Below, in pieces: positions 47,809-56,437 of a stretch of DNA of 64,000 bases. The translations under genes and the position numbers were made by a program. This DNA is from JAEULH01 sp034382075 (GTDB lineage Bacteria; Pseudomonadota; Alphaproteobacteria; Rhodospirillales; Defluviicoccaceae), in assembly GCA_034382075.1 (NCBI GenBank), contig JAXMOZ010000002.1:1-64000 (forward strand), in the 5' to 3' direction. Numbering within the stretch: position 1 is the stretch's first letter; each line of letters starts with the position of its first letter. Below the pieces are notes generated by a model. That model was given only the letters and a program-made list of their open reading frames with translations, made no database searches and was not told the DNA's origin.

Positions 47809-49062
47809 TTGGATCATGCTGCGCCGGCTCGGCACGCTCTCGAGGCGCCCGCCGCGATCCATGTGATCTGGAACGGGCGGCAGGATGCGCCGCCTGGCGA
47901 TCATGCCGGTCCAGAGCTGCCGCGCGGCGAAGCGGCGCAACTCGCTGACGCCATCTTCACGGTGTTCCGCAACGACGTCACCCAGTTGCAGGGTGGCCTC
48001 GGCATCCCCGTTTTCTTCTATAGCCAGCCCAGGGACAATGGCTGGGACGTCCCCCGCGACCTGCGCCTCGACGCGGCGAACCGGAACGTGGTCGTCGTGC
48101 TCGTCGACGAGGCGCTCATCGACGCGGTTGATGAGGGCACGGGCTGGGCCGGCTACCTCGACGGCGTGCGCGCTCAGCAGCGGGAGCCGCAGGAACTGGT
48201 CGCGGTGGCCCTGTCCGAGGAGGCCATCGACTTCTGCAACAAGCACGGCCTGCGCAATGCCATCCGCTGGCACTTCTGGGCGGGCCAAGGCGAACAGGAG
48301 AGGATCGACCGCCTGGCGGTGCACCTGCTGCCGGTCCTCTTCGACTTCGTCCGCAAGGAACTGGGCGAGCAACCCGACCCGCAAGCGCGCAAGAAGATCA
48401 GTCTGTTTCTCAGCCACGCCAAGGGGGACGGCCGGTCTTCGGCGCTCGCGTTTCGCGGCGTCATCCAGACGATCCCCGCCCTCGGCGACTTCTTCGACGA
48501 GGTCGACATCCTGCCGGGGGAGGAGTTCGAGCCCGTTCTCGAGCGGGAGGTGGAGCGGGCAGCCATCGTCGTCGTCCACACCACCGTCTACGCCAGCCGC
48601 GACTGGTGTTGCTGGGAGGTCGTCGCCGGCAAGCGTTTCAACGTCCCTATGGTCGCCGCCAACTGCGTCGAAGACCGCGAGGAGCGGAGCTTCCCCTACC
48701 TGGGCAACATCCCCTCCATCCGCGTGGACGCCCCGACCGGGCCGAAGGTGCTTGAGGTCGTCCGGCGACTGCTCGAGGAAGTGCTGAGGCAGCTGCTATG
48801 GCGCTGCGCGGTCCGCCAGTACCGGGCGCTCGAACCGGCGGCGCTCGCCAATGCCGTAGATACCTGGCGCCCGCCCGAGCTCGTCTGGCTGATGCTGAGC
48901 GAAGACGTGAACGCGAAGATGGCGAGCGTGACCCGGCCGGGCGAGGTCGAGATCACGGTCCTGTATCCGGATCCGCCGCTGGGGCGGAACGAGCAGACAA
49001 TCATCGACCGGTACAAGCCGCAGGTCAGGCTGCTGACGCCGACCGCGCTGATGGCGACCTAG
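47809..49062 (+). CDS. Tandem-TIR domain protein
   Basis: 417 residues with a TTG start at 47809 (no in-frame ATG/GTG before the upstream stop). Residues ~15-190 form a TIR-like module (AIHVIWNGRQDAP, GLGIPVFFYSQ, NVVVVLVDEALID, WAGYLDGV). Residues ~195-330 are a clear TIR domain: KKISLFLSHAKGDG, FFDEVDILPGEEFEPVLE, and SRDWCCWE, whose Glu (E270) is the likely NADase catalytic residue. The C-terminal ~85 residues are unassigned. Bacterial TIR enzymes cleave NAD+ or make cyclic-ADPR signals in antiphage systems. The SLOG gene follows after 16 nt. Confidence 0.82.
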   Translation: MDHAAPARHALEAPAAIHVIWNGRQDAPPGDHAGPELPRGEAAQLADAIFTVFRNDVTQLQGGLGIPVFFYSQPRDNGWDVPRDLRLDAANRNVVVVLVDEALIDAVDEGTGWAGYLDGVRAQQREPQELVAVALSEEAIDFCNKHGLRNAIRWHFWAGQGEQERIDRLAVHLLPVLFDFVRKELGEQPDPQARKKISLFLSHAKGDGRSSALAFRGVIQTIPALGDFFDEVDILPGEEFEPVLEREVERAAIVVVHTTVYASRDWCCWEVVAGKRFNVPMVAANCVEDREERSFPYLGNIPSIRVDAPTGPKVLEVVRRLLEEVLRQLLWRCAVRQYRALEPAALANAVDTWRPPELVWLMLSEDVNAKMASVTRPGEVEITVLYPDPPLGRNEQTIIDRYKPQVRLLTPTALMAT

Positions 49063-49078
49063 CCGAGGAGCCACCCCG

Positions 49079-49951
49079 ATGGTCATGCCCGAGCGGCGGC
49101 TCGAAAACTGCCAAATCATGATGTCGATGTCCGAGAGCCCGGACCTCGGCCCTTTAGCCATGGGCGAGCAGCACTACAAGGAGGCCGTGAAGGAGATCGC
49201 CCGTCACCTCCTCGCCGACGGCGCGACGCTCGCCTACGGCGGCGATCTGCGCGAACGCGGGCTGACCTGGCTGCTGTTCGACATGGCGCTGACCTACAAC
49301 CAGGCGGCCGCGCCGGAAAGCGCCAAGGCCAAGATCGTCAACTACCTCGCCTGCACCGCGTGGGAGAAGGAAGGTGCCAGGGAAGAGGTCGAACTCGAGA
49401 TCCGCCGTCAGTATCGGGGCGCGGCGATACCGAAGTGCCTCCCGAGGCCGAAGGACGTGCAGGATCCAATCACCGGCCAACCGTATGTGGCATCCGAAGA
49501 TAACGCCGCTGCACTGACCGACATGCGCCAGCGGATCATCGCCGAGTCGCACGCGCACATCTGCCTGGGCGGCAAGGTCGAGGGCTACAGCGGGCGGTAC
49601 CCAGGCATCCTCGAAGAGATCGCGCTGTCCTTAAGCAAAGGCCGGCCGGTGTACCTGCTGGGCGGTTTCGGCGGCGCGACCGCCGACGCGGCGGCAGTCG
49701 TCTTCGGTTCAAGCCCGGTCGATCCCAATATGCGAAAGCTCAAGGAGATCTACGCGCCCGGCTACGGGGCCGTGATCAAGGCGATCGAGGGCCTCAAGAC
49801 AAAGGCTCCGAACAACGGCCTGAACCTCGAGAAGAACCGGGAGCTGGCGACCGCAGTCGACATCCAGGTGCTCATCCCGCTCCTGCTTCGCGGCCTCAGG
49901 GAGACAATGCACCAGCAACCGGCCCATGGCACGGTAACAGCGCGTCCTTGA
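49079..49951 (+). CDS. SLOG (SMF/DprA-LOG Rossmann) family protein
   Basis: 290 residues. Seen: MMSMSESPDLGPL, EIARHLLADGATLAYGGDLRERG (nucleotide-binding loop after beta-2), ICLGGKVEGYSGRYPGILEEIALSL, and GRPVYLLGGFGGATADAA. This matches the SLOG superfamily that senses or processes nucleotide-derived ligands and is often linked to TIR domains. No SIR2, Macro or membrane effector domain is fused to it. The start at 49079 has GAGGAG eight bases upstream. It is probably co-transcribed with the TIR gene. Confidence 0.8.
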   Translation: MVMPERRLENCQIMMSMSESPDLGPLAMGEQHYKEAVKEIARHLLADGATLAYGGDLRERGLTWLLFDMALTYNQAAAPESAKAKIVNYLACTAWEKEGAREEVELEIRRQYRGAAIPKCLPRPKDVQDPITGQPYVASEDNAAALTDMRQRIIAESHAHICLGGKVEGYSGRYPGILEEIALSLSKGRPVYLLGGFGGATADAAAVVFGSSPVDPNMRKLKEIYAPGYGAVIKAIEGLKTKAPNNGLNLEKNRELATAVDIQVLIPLLLRGLRETMHQQPAHGTVTARP

Positions 49952-50013
49952 GGCGCGCACGGCCCGTCGGCGCCGCTGCCCGTCGCATCAGGCCGCTCCG
50001 GCAAGGCGGATAA

Positions 50014-50505
50014 ATGACAACGCTGTTCATCAGCCACAGCTCCAAGGACAAGGCCTGGGCCGAGCGGACGCATCAGGCTCTGACGGCTGGCGGCTACCAC
50101 TGCCTGTTCCTCGACTCGCACCCGGACGACGGCATCCATGCCGGCGCCGACTGGGAGCAGACCCTGTACCAGCGGCTGCGCCAGAGCCGCGGCGTCGTCG
50201 TCCTCTGCTCCGCCAACTGGCTCGCCTCGCCCTGCGAATGCCCTGCCGCTGCCTCCGCCGGCCAGCCGCGCCACCGCCGCCGGCACGGGCGCGTCTCGAC
50301 GACAGCGTTCGTGCAAAGACCGGCTCAGGCGCTATTATGCCGACGTGGCGCGTCCGATCATGCTGGCTCCGTGGCGCGCGCAGGTCGCCAGCCCTTTAGA
50401 AGCGGAGGCACTCGGATGATGCCGAGCCCGAACACCGCCGAGACTACCCTAGCGATGACGAGGCCGGCCACATGCAAAACCGGAGTTGATCCGTGCCAGG
50501 CGTGA
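50014..50505 (+). pseudogene. Truncated TIR domain gene
   Basis: The first ~75 residues are a good TIR start: TLFISHSSKDKAWAERTHQAL, GYHCLFLDSHPDDGIHAGADWEQTLY, GVVVLCSANWLASPCE. The sequence then becomes Arg/Ala/Pro-rich and loses all TIR features (from ~50240), so the domain lacks its second half and any effector part. It is 62 nt downstream of the SLOG gene. I read it as a decayed third member of the locus. A tiny functional TIR fragment cannot be excluded. Confidence 0.65.
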
Positions 50506-51557
50506 GCGTTGTCATCCCGAGCTACAACATGGCCGCCTACGTGGGAGCGGCCATCGACAGCGCGCTGGCCCAGGACCATCCTCTCGTGGAGGTCATCGTC
50601 GTAGACGACGCCTCCAGCGACGGATCGAGGGAGATCATCTCGGGATATGCTGATCGAGTGCGTGTCCTGCTGCTGGAAAACAACGTCGGACAGTCCGAGG
50701 CCCTGAATGCGGCCTGGCCCCTCGCCCGCTACCCGATAATCGTTTTCCTCGATGCGGATGATCTGCTCCTGCCGCATGCGGCGGCGCGGCTGGCAAGCGT
50801 GTTCGCCGAAAAGACGGCCAAAGTGCAGTTTTGCCTGCAGACGATCGATGCTACCGGCCGACCGCTCGATCACGTTGCGCCCAAGTATCCGGCGGATCTG
50901 GACACCGAGACCATTCGTGGCGAGCTGTTGCGGACGGGATCTTCCCCGGCCGCACAGGGAAGCGGCAATGCCTACGCGAAGTGGATGCTCGAACGGATGG
51001 TGGACGACGACGCCTTCTCGATCCCCGGCGGCGAGAGGCTGTGGATGGACGCGATCTTGGAGATCAACGCGCCCTTTTACGGAGAGGTGCTCACCCTTCA
51101 GGAGCCGCTCGCCTCCTATCGCATGCACGACGCGAACTGGTCGGGGCACGCCGAGATATCGGCAGCGAAGTTTGCCCGCATGGTGGAGTTTTTCGAGCTC
51201 AAGCTCGCCTACCTGGCGAAGCGGTGCGCGGCCCGGGGCGTGAGGTTCGACCGGGATGCAGCTCGCTCCTCGGCGCTTTGGGCGGTCGAGTACAGGGTCG
51301 CGGCTGCCAAGCTCGATCCCGGCAGCGCCGGCGATCGGTCGCGCCATCTGCTCCGGCAGGCTCTGCGGGCCTGCGCAAACTCCGTCTACCCCTTGCAGCA
51401 AAAGCTCCTTCGCGGCGCCTGGATCGCGGGCGTGTGTTTGCTGCCAAAGCCGCTGGCCAGCCGTCTCATCGGCTGGCGCTTCATCGTGCGGCAACGGCCG
51501 CAATGGATCGAAAGCTTCGTCCGCCGCGAGAGGCCTAGCCGCCGGCGATTGGCGTAA
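50493..51557 (+). CDS. Family 2 glycosyltransferase
   Basis: A 354-residue GT-A fold enzyme: VSVVIPSYNMAAYVGAAIDSALAQ, VIVVDDASSDGS, and the metal-binding FLDADDLLLP. GT2 enzymes transfer sugars from nucleotide-sugars to surface-polysaccharide acceptors. The start is GTG at 50493, with GGAG nine bases upstream. The 3' end overlaps the convergent transglutaminase gene by 23 nt. Confidence 0.88.
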   Translation: MPGVSVVIPSYNMAAYVGAAIDSALAQDHPLVEVIVVDDASSDGSREIISGYADRVRVLLLENNVGQSEALNAAWPLARYPIIVFLDADDLLLPHAAARLASVFAEKTAKVQFCLQTIDATGRPLDHVAPKYPADLDTETIRGELLRTGSSPAAQGSGNAYAKWMLERMVDDDAFSIPGGERLWMDAILEINAPFYGEVLTLQEPLASYRMHDANWSGHAEISAAKFARMVEFFELKLAYLAKRCAARGVRFDRDAARSSALWAVEYRVAAAKLDPGSAGDRSRHLLRQALRACANSVYPLQQKLLRGAWIAGVCLLPKPLASRLIGWRFIVRQRPQWIESFVRRERPSRRRLA

Positions 51558-52416
51558 CGTCGACCGCAACCTCGATCTTGTGGGCGCCGCCGCCGAAGAT
51601 GGCGCCCTTCACCAGGCTGACGTCGCCGTAGTCGCGGCCCCAGCCGAGGGTGATGTGCTCCTGGCCGACGAGCAGGTTGTTGGTCGGGTCGAGGTCCACC
51701 CAGCCCTGCTCGGGCACCCAGACCGATAGCCAGGCGTGCGAGGCATCCGCCCCGACCAGCCGCTCCCGGCCCTCCGGCGGCCGCGTGAGGAGATAGCCGC
51801 TGACGTAGCGCGCCGGCAGCCTGAGCGAGCGCAGGCAGGCGATCTCGAGGTGGGCGAAGTCCTGGCAAACGCCGCGCTTCTTGGCAAAGACCTCGTCGAC
51901 CGGGGTGGACACCGTCGTCGCGGTCGGGTCGTAGGCGAACTCCCTGAAGATCCTTGCCGTCAGGTCGAGCGCCGCCTCCAGCAGCGGGCGGCCCGGCGTG
52001 AATGATACCCGAGCATAATCCTCGAGCTCGAGGGACGCCGGCACCCGCGGCGACGAAAAGGCGTACTGCAGGGCGTCGAGCCCGGCCTCGGAGCGATCCG
52101 TGGTGAGCGCCTGGTAGAGCCCGTCCCAGGGCGTCGTCGCGCCGGCATCGGGGCGGTCCGGGGCGAACACCTCGATCACGCTCTTCGCGTGCAGCGTGAG
52201 TTCGGTGTGGCGCTCCTGCAGGGTGATGAAGGTCAACGGGTTGCCGAAGGCATCGGTGGAGGACGCGTGGATGGTCGGCGTCGGGCTCACCGCCAGCATG
52301 GTTCGCCGGGTGTTCTGCCGCGTGCTGGGGCGGGGCACCAGGTGCAGGACGTGGTGGGAGAAGGAAACCGGGATGGAGTAGCGGTACGTCGTGCGGTGGC
52401 TGACGTCGTAGAGCAT
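51535..52416 (-). CDS. Transglutaminase-like protein (BTLCP/YebA type)
   Basis: A 293-residue protein with an N-terminal beta domain (YDVSHRTTYRYSIPVSFSHHVLHLVPRP) and a transglutaminase core. The catalytic triad is visible: Cys in KRGVCQDFAH, His in ADASHAWLSVW, Asp in WVDLDPTNN. It is co-oriented with, and 14 nt from, the ATP-grasp/alpha-E gene. This pairing is widespread and is predicted to act in peptide or amide modification. Substrates are unknown. Confidence 0.92.
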   Translation of the reverse strand: MLYDVSHRTTYRYSIPVSFSHHVLHLVPRPSTRQNTRRTMLAVSPTPTIHASSTDAFGNPLTFITLQERHTELTLHAKSVIEVFAPDRPDAGATTPWDGLYQALTTDRSEAGLDALQYAFSSPRVPASLELEDYARVSFTPGRPLLEAALDLTARIFREFAYDPTATTVSTPVDEVFAKKRGVCQDFAHLEIACLRSLRLPARYVSGYLLTRPPEGRERLVGADASHAWLSVWVPEQGWVDLDPTNNLLVGQEHITLGWGRDYGDVSLVKGAIFGGGAHKIEVAVDVTPIAGG

Positions 52417-52430
52417 CGCCGCCAAACCGC

Positions 52431-55022
52431 TCACAGCTCCGCCGGCCGCCTGGCCTCGGCGTGGCTGAAGTAGTCGCGGCTGATCAGCTCCGACAGCTTC
52501 GGCAGCTTGGTCAGGATGCTGGCGAAGACGCCGTCCAGCGCCAGCCTGCGCCCCGAAGCTCTGGCCTCGCAGAGGGTAATGATGTCGCAGAGCCTGATCT
52601 CGGTCAGCAGCGACAGGATGATCCGCTGCTGGTCGCTGCGCACCACGCTGTCGGCGTCGCGGGGAAGCTGATCGGCGTGCTCCGAAAGCGCCGCGATCTG
52701 GAAAGCGATGGAGCGGGGGTTGGTCTCGTCGAGGAGCAGCAGGTCGATCACCGGCGGCAGGATCGGCGTCGTCAGGTAGCGCGAGCGATAGGTCATGAAG
52801 CTGTCGGCCAGCTCCAGCAGCAGGATCAGGCCGCCGTCCTCCTCCGGATCGCCGCCCACCAGCAGGCTGCGCATCACCCCGGCGTGGTGCTTCGCCCGCT
52901 CCAGCCGCCGGCCCATGTCGAGGAACCGCCAGCCGTGGTTGCGGGTCATGTTCTCCATTTCCATGCCGCTGAAGGCGGCAAGCGAGCGGATGGCGTTGTC
53001 CAGCATCTCCAGCGAGGTGCCGACGTCGAGATAGCCGCCGAGCCAGCGGCCGTGCTGGGCATGCTCGGCCATCTCGGCGTGGAATGTCTGCAACGTCCGC
53101 CAGGCGTCGAGCGACAGCCGGTCGCGCACCAGCGACGCCGTCCGGCGGAGGTGGCCGAGGGTGTCCTGCAGGCCGTACGGCAGCTCGGCGTCGAACATCA
53201 GCGTCGCCAGGCGATGCTCGAGGCGGGCCTCGATCCGCCCGGCGATGGCGGCGGCGCGGGCGGCGGCCAGTTCCTCTGCCGGCTTCGCCTTGTCCAGCAG
53301 GAGCTGCACCAGGCGCTCCATCGCGGCGTGGCTGTCGCCGGGCGCGTCGTCCTCGGCGATACGCCGGATGACGCTGCGCAGCACGCGGATGATGTCCTCG
53401 CTCCGCTCGGCGTAGCGGCCGAGCCAGAACAGGTTGTCGGCGGCGCGGCTGGGAAGGTCTTTCCCCGTCCGCTTCGGCTCGATGTAGCTGAACGGCGAGC
53501 GCAGCAGGGTGATGGCGTTGACCGGCCCTTCGGCGAGGACGCAGGTGTCCTTGGTGCTTTCGCCCTTCTGCAGGCTGATGGCGCGGGCGTCGCTGGAGGC
53601 GGAGACGCGGGCAAGCCCGCCCGGCATCACGGTGTAGCTGGCCCCCTCCCCCGCCTCGGCGGCCAGGAACAGCCGGAGCATCATCGGCCGTGGCTGCAGC
53701 CGGCCTTCGACCCACGCCGGGGTCGTCGACAGCGAGGCGACCTCGGAGGCGACGAAGGTCTCGCCGCGGTGCTCCAGTTGCTGGCGCAGCTTGGCGCGCT
53801 CGTCCTCGCTCAACGCCGCGTTGATCAGCGGGCCGCGGCGGCTCGACATGATCGGTCGGCGGGCGAACGCCGGCTCCACCGCGAACTGGTCGAAGTTCGC
53901 CAGCACGTGCTCGCGCGCGTTGCGCTGGCCGCACCACCAGGTGGCGAGGCTGGGCAGGATCAACTCCTCGCCGAACAGCTTGCGGCAGAGCCGGGGAAGG
54001 AACGGCATCAGCGCCTTGGTCTCGACCACGCCGCTGCCCAAGGCGTTGGCGATGGTCACGGTGCCGGCGCGGGCCGCCTGCAGCAGGCCGGCGACCCCTT
54101 GCGGGCTGTCCGAGCGCAGCTCCAGCGGGTCGCAGTCCTGGTCGTCGATGCGGCGGACGATCAGGTCGACCGGCTTCAGCCCGTCCACCGTCTTCAGGTA
54201 GACGCGGTTGTCGCGAACCGTGAGGTCGGGCCCCTCGGCCAGGCTGTAGCCGAGATAGCGGGCGATATAGGCGTGGGCGAAATAGCCGGCGGTGTCCGAG
54301 CCGGCGGTCAGCAAGGTGATGCGCGGGCTCTCGCGCGCCGTCCGGGAGACGAGGCTGTGGTGCCAGCTTTGAAAAAAGCCGGCGAGCCGCTCGATGTGGT
54401 GGTCGCGAAACAGCTCCGGCAGGCAGCGGGCGAGCACGATCCGGTTCTCGAGCGCATAGCCGAGGCCGGAGGGCGCCTGGGTGCGGTCGGCGAGCACCCA
54501 CCATCGCCCGTCCGGGGCGCGGCCCAGGTCGGCGGCGTAGTTGTGCAGGTAGATCCCGTCGCGCGCCGGCAGGCCGCGGCAGGGACGAAGATAATGGGGG
54601 TTGGCAAACAGCAGCACCGCCGGCAGGTCGCCATCGCGCAGCAGCTTCTGCGGTCCGTACAGGTCGGCGAGGATGGTGTTGAGCAGGCGCGCCCGCTGCA
54701 TCAGCCCCCGCTCGAGCATCGCCCAGGTCGACGGGTCGAGCACCAGGGGAACGAAGTCCAGCTCCCACGGCCGATTGGCGGCGTCCGAGTCCGGCTCGAT
54801 GGTGTAGGTGAGCCCGTTCTCGTGGCGCAGCCGTTCGGCCAGGCGCCAGCGCTTGGCCAGGTCGCCGGCCGGGATCGCCTCCAGCGCCCCGATCAGCGCC
54901 CGCCAGTGCGGCCGCACCGCCAAGTCCGGCGTCATCAGCTCGTCGTAGATGCCGTCAAGCGGCGCATACCCGGCGCAGAGGCCGCCCTTCGCGATATCGT
55001 CCATGGGAAGGTTGACGCTCAT
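52431..55022 (-). CDS. Circularly permuted ATP-grasp (type 2) fused to alpha-E domain
   Basis: 863 residues. The first ~480 form a circularly permuted ATP-grasp ligase (GIYDELMTPDLAVRPHWRALIGAL, WWVLADRTQAPSGLGYALENR, LKPVDLIVRRIDDQDCDPLELR, ALGSGVVETKALMPFL). Residues ~550-850 are an alpha-E helical domain (RAADNLFWLGRYAERSEDIIRVLR, NHGWRFLDMGRRLERAKHHAGVMR). The two parts are separate neighbouring genes in many bacteria; here they are one polypeptide. With the transglutaminase they form a predicted peptide-synthesis/modification unit. The start at 55022 (MSVNLPMDD) was chosen by family fit. Confidence 0.9.
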   Translation of the reverse strand: MSVNLPMDDIAKGGLCAGYAPLDGIYDELMTPDLAVRPHWRALIGALEAIPAGDLAKRWRLAERLRHENGLTYTIEPDSDAANRPWELDFVPLVLDPSTWAMLERGLMQRARLLNTILADLYGPQKLLRDGDLPAVLLFANPHYLRPCRGLPARDGIYLHNYAADLGRAPDGRWWVLADRTQAPSGLGYALENRIVLARCLPELFRDHHIERLAGFFQSWHHSLVSRTARESPRITLLTAGSDTAGYFAHAYIARYLGYSLAEGPDLTVRDNRVYLKTVDGLKPVDLIVRRIDDQDCDPLELRSDSPQGVAGLLQAARAGTVTIANALGSGVVETKALMPFLPRLCRKLFGEELILPSLATWWCGQRNAREHVLANFDQFAVEPAFARRPIMSSRRGPLINAALSEDERAKLRQQLEHRGETFVASEVASLSTTPAWVEGRLQPRPMMLRLFLAAEAGEGASYTVMPGGLARVSASSDARAISLQKGESTKDTCVLAEGPVNAITLLRSPFSYIEPKRTGKDLPSRAADNLFWLGRYAERSEDIIRVLRSVIRRIAEDDAPGDSHAAMERLVQLLLDKAKPAEELAAARAAAIAGRIEARLEHRLATLMFDAELPYGLQDTLGHLRRTASLVRDRLSLDAWRTLQTFHAEMAEHAQHGRWLGGYLDVGTSLEMLDNAIRSLAAFSGMEMENMTRNHGWRFLDMGRRLERAKHHAGVMRSLLVGGDPEEDGGLILLLELADSFMTYRSRYLTTPILPPVIDLLLLDETNPRSIAFQIAALSEHADQLPRDADSVVRSDQQRIILSLLTEIRLCDIITLCEARASGRRLALDGVFASILTKLPKLSELISRDYFSHAEARRPAEL

Positions 55023-55264
55023 CGCCTCATCGAGACCGCTCCATGCCGCCAGTGGCCGGCGCATGATTACCGATCTCGGCGCCGATGCCACGCCCTTTGA
55101 TGCGCTGCCGCCGGACGAGCCGGCTGCGCCGGGGCCGATGCTCGTGTTGTTGCCCAGGAGCGTGAGGAGGCGGCAGGCCGGCCATTCGGGCAGAGTGAAC
55201 ATTGCAATGCCCGCCGCCGTCGTCTTCGGGCCGGGCCGCAACGCGGCCGGTGAAGCCGTCCCTG

Positions 55265-56437
55265 CTACGTGAGCGCCCGGATCCGCCCCACCACCCGCGG
55301 CAGGTCGTCCGGCGGCCGGCCCGGCATCTCGGGGAACGGCTGACCCAGCGGCACGGCCAGGCCCTGCGCATAGAGCCTCTCGTGCAGCGCGCCGAGGTCG
55401 CGGGAGTAGCCGACCAGGTTGAGGTCGTAGAGGCTCTGGCCGAGCCTGGCCACGATGCCGCCGCCGGCTTGCGCGTGGAGCTTGCGGGCGATCGCCCGTT
55501 TCAGCGCCTCGGTGCTGCTCTTGCCCACCGGCAGCGGGAAGATGGCGAGCGGCCGGCCGAGCCTCGCCACCTCAACCATCATCGAGATGCTGTCGCCGGT
55601 GACCACGAACCGGTCGGCGAGGCCGAGCAGCGCCAGGTAGGGGTTGTCGCTGGCCTCCGGCGTCCAGGCGAACAGCCTGGCCGAGGCGGGAAGGTGTGCC
55701 TTCAGCGCGCCCACCACCGCGTCCGGGGTCCTTCGGCTGGTGGTGGCGTAGAGGCTGCCTTCGCCTTCGGTCGAGCGCAGGGTGAGCTCGATCAGCGAGC
55801 GGGTGACACGTGCGTCGAAGACGAACGGCTTGGTCGGGCCGCCGATGAGCACCGCCGTCAGCGGCCGCGGCAGGGCCGCGAGCCGGTCGCGCCAGGCTTC
55901 GACCTGCTCGCCGATGCGGCCCGGATCGGCCCGCATCAACGGCAGGTCCAGGTGGACGACGTTGCCGCGCGCCGGCAGCCGGTACTGCGGCGTGGCGATG
56001 ATCAGCGCGAAGTCGTCGATGTTGCGCTTCGGCCGGCCGATCAGCACCACCTTGGTCCGCCCGCCCGACTGCTCGCGCACCCACAGCGCCGCCATCGACG
56101 GCCTGCGGCCGATGGTGAGGATCAGCTCCGGCCAGGGCGGCTCCAGCGGGTCGGAGCGGGCGAGGTCCAGGTGGTAGAGCGACGGCTTGAACGGCGGCTT
56201 GCCGAGGACGAACTCGGCACGGAAGCGCAGGCTCCGCCGTTCGCACGGCCAGCCCAGCGACGCGGCAATGATCTCCACTTGCGCATTGTCGCCGAGCTTG
56301 TCGCCGAGGACGAGCCAGGTGCTGGGGGTGGGGCCGCCGCAGGGGCTGGGGCTGGGCTGGACCGCGGCATCTTCCGCGGGCGCTACCGCCGGGGCGGCGG
56401 CCGATGCGGCTTCGGGACCGATTTGTTGAGAACTCAC
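55265..56437 (-). CDS. ELM1/DUF1022 family protein
   Basis: A 390-residue protein of the mitochondrial-fission ELM1 family, widespread in alphaproteobacteria and resembling GT-B glycosyltransferases. Seen: TWLVLGDKLGDNAQVEIIAASLGW, ILTIGRRPSMAALWVRE, and the C-terminal FVVTGDSISMMVEVARLGRPLAIFPL. The start is GTG at 56437, overlapping the sulfotransferase stop as GTGA. Its role in bacteria is not established. The setting among polysaccharide genes suggests the envelope. Confidence 0.88.
   Translation of the reverse strand: MSSQQIGPEAASAAAPAVAPAEDAAVQPSPSPCGGPTPSTWLVLGDKLGDNAQVEIIAASLGWPCERRSLRFRAEFVLGKPPFKPSLYHLDLARSDPLEPPWPELILTIGRRPSMAALWVREQSGGRTKVVLIGRPKRNIDDFALIIATPQYRLPARGNVVHLDLPLMRADPGRIGEQVEAWRDRLAALPRPLTAVLIGGPTKPFVFDARVTRSLIELTLRSTEGEGSLYATTSRRTPDAVVGALKAHLPASARLFAWTPEASDNPYLALLGLADRFVVTGDSISMMVEVARLGRPLAIFPLPVGKSSTEALKRAIARKLHAQAGGGIVARLGQSLYDLNLVGYSRDLGALHERLYAQGLAVPLGQPFPEMPGRPPDDLPRVVGRIRALT

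Noticed and set aside
47809..49951. Canonical Thoeris system
   Set aside because: Thoeris needs a ThsA with SIR2 (or Macro/membrane) fused to SLOG. This SLOG protein has no such domain. Only a conceptual relation is claimed.
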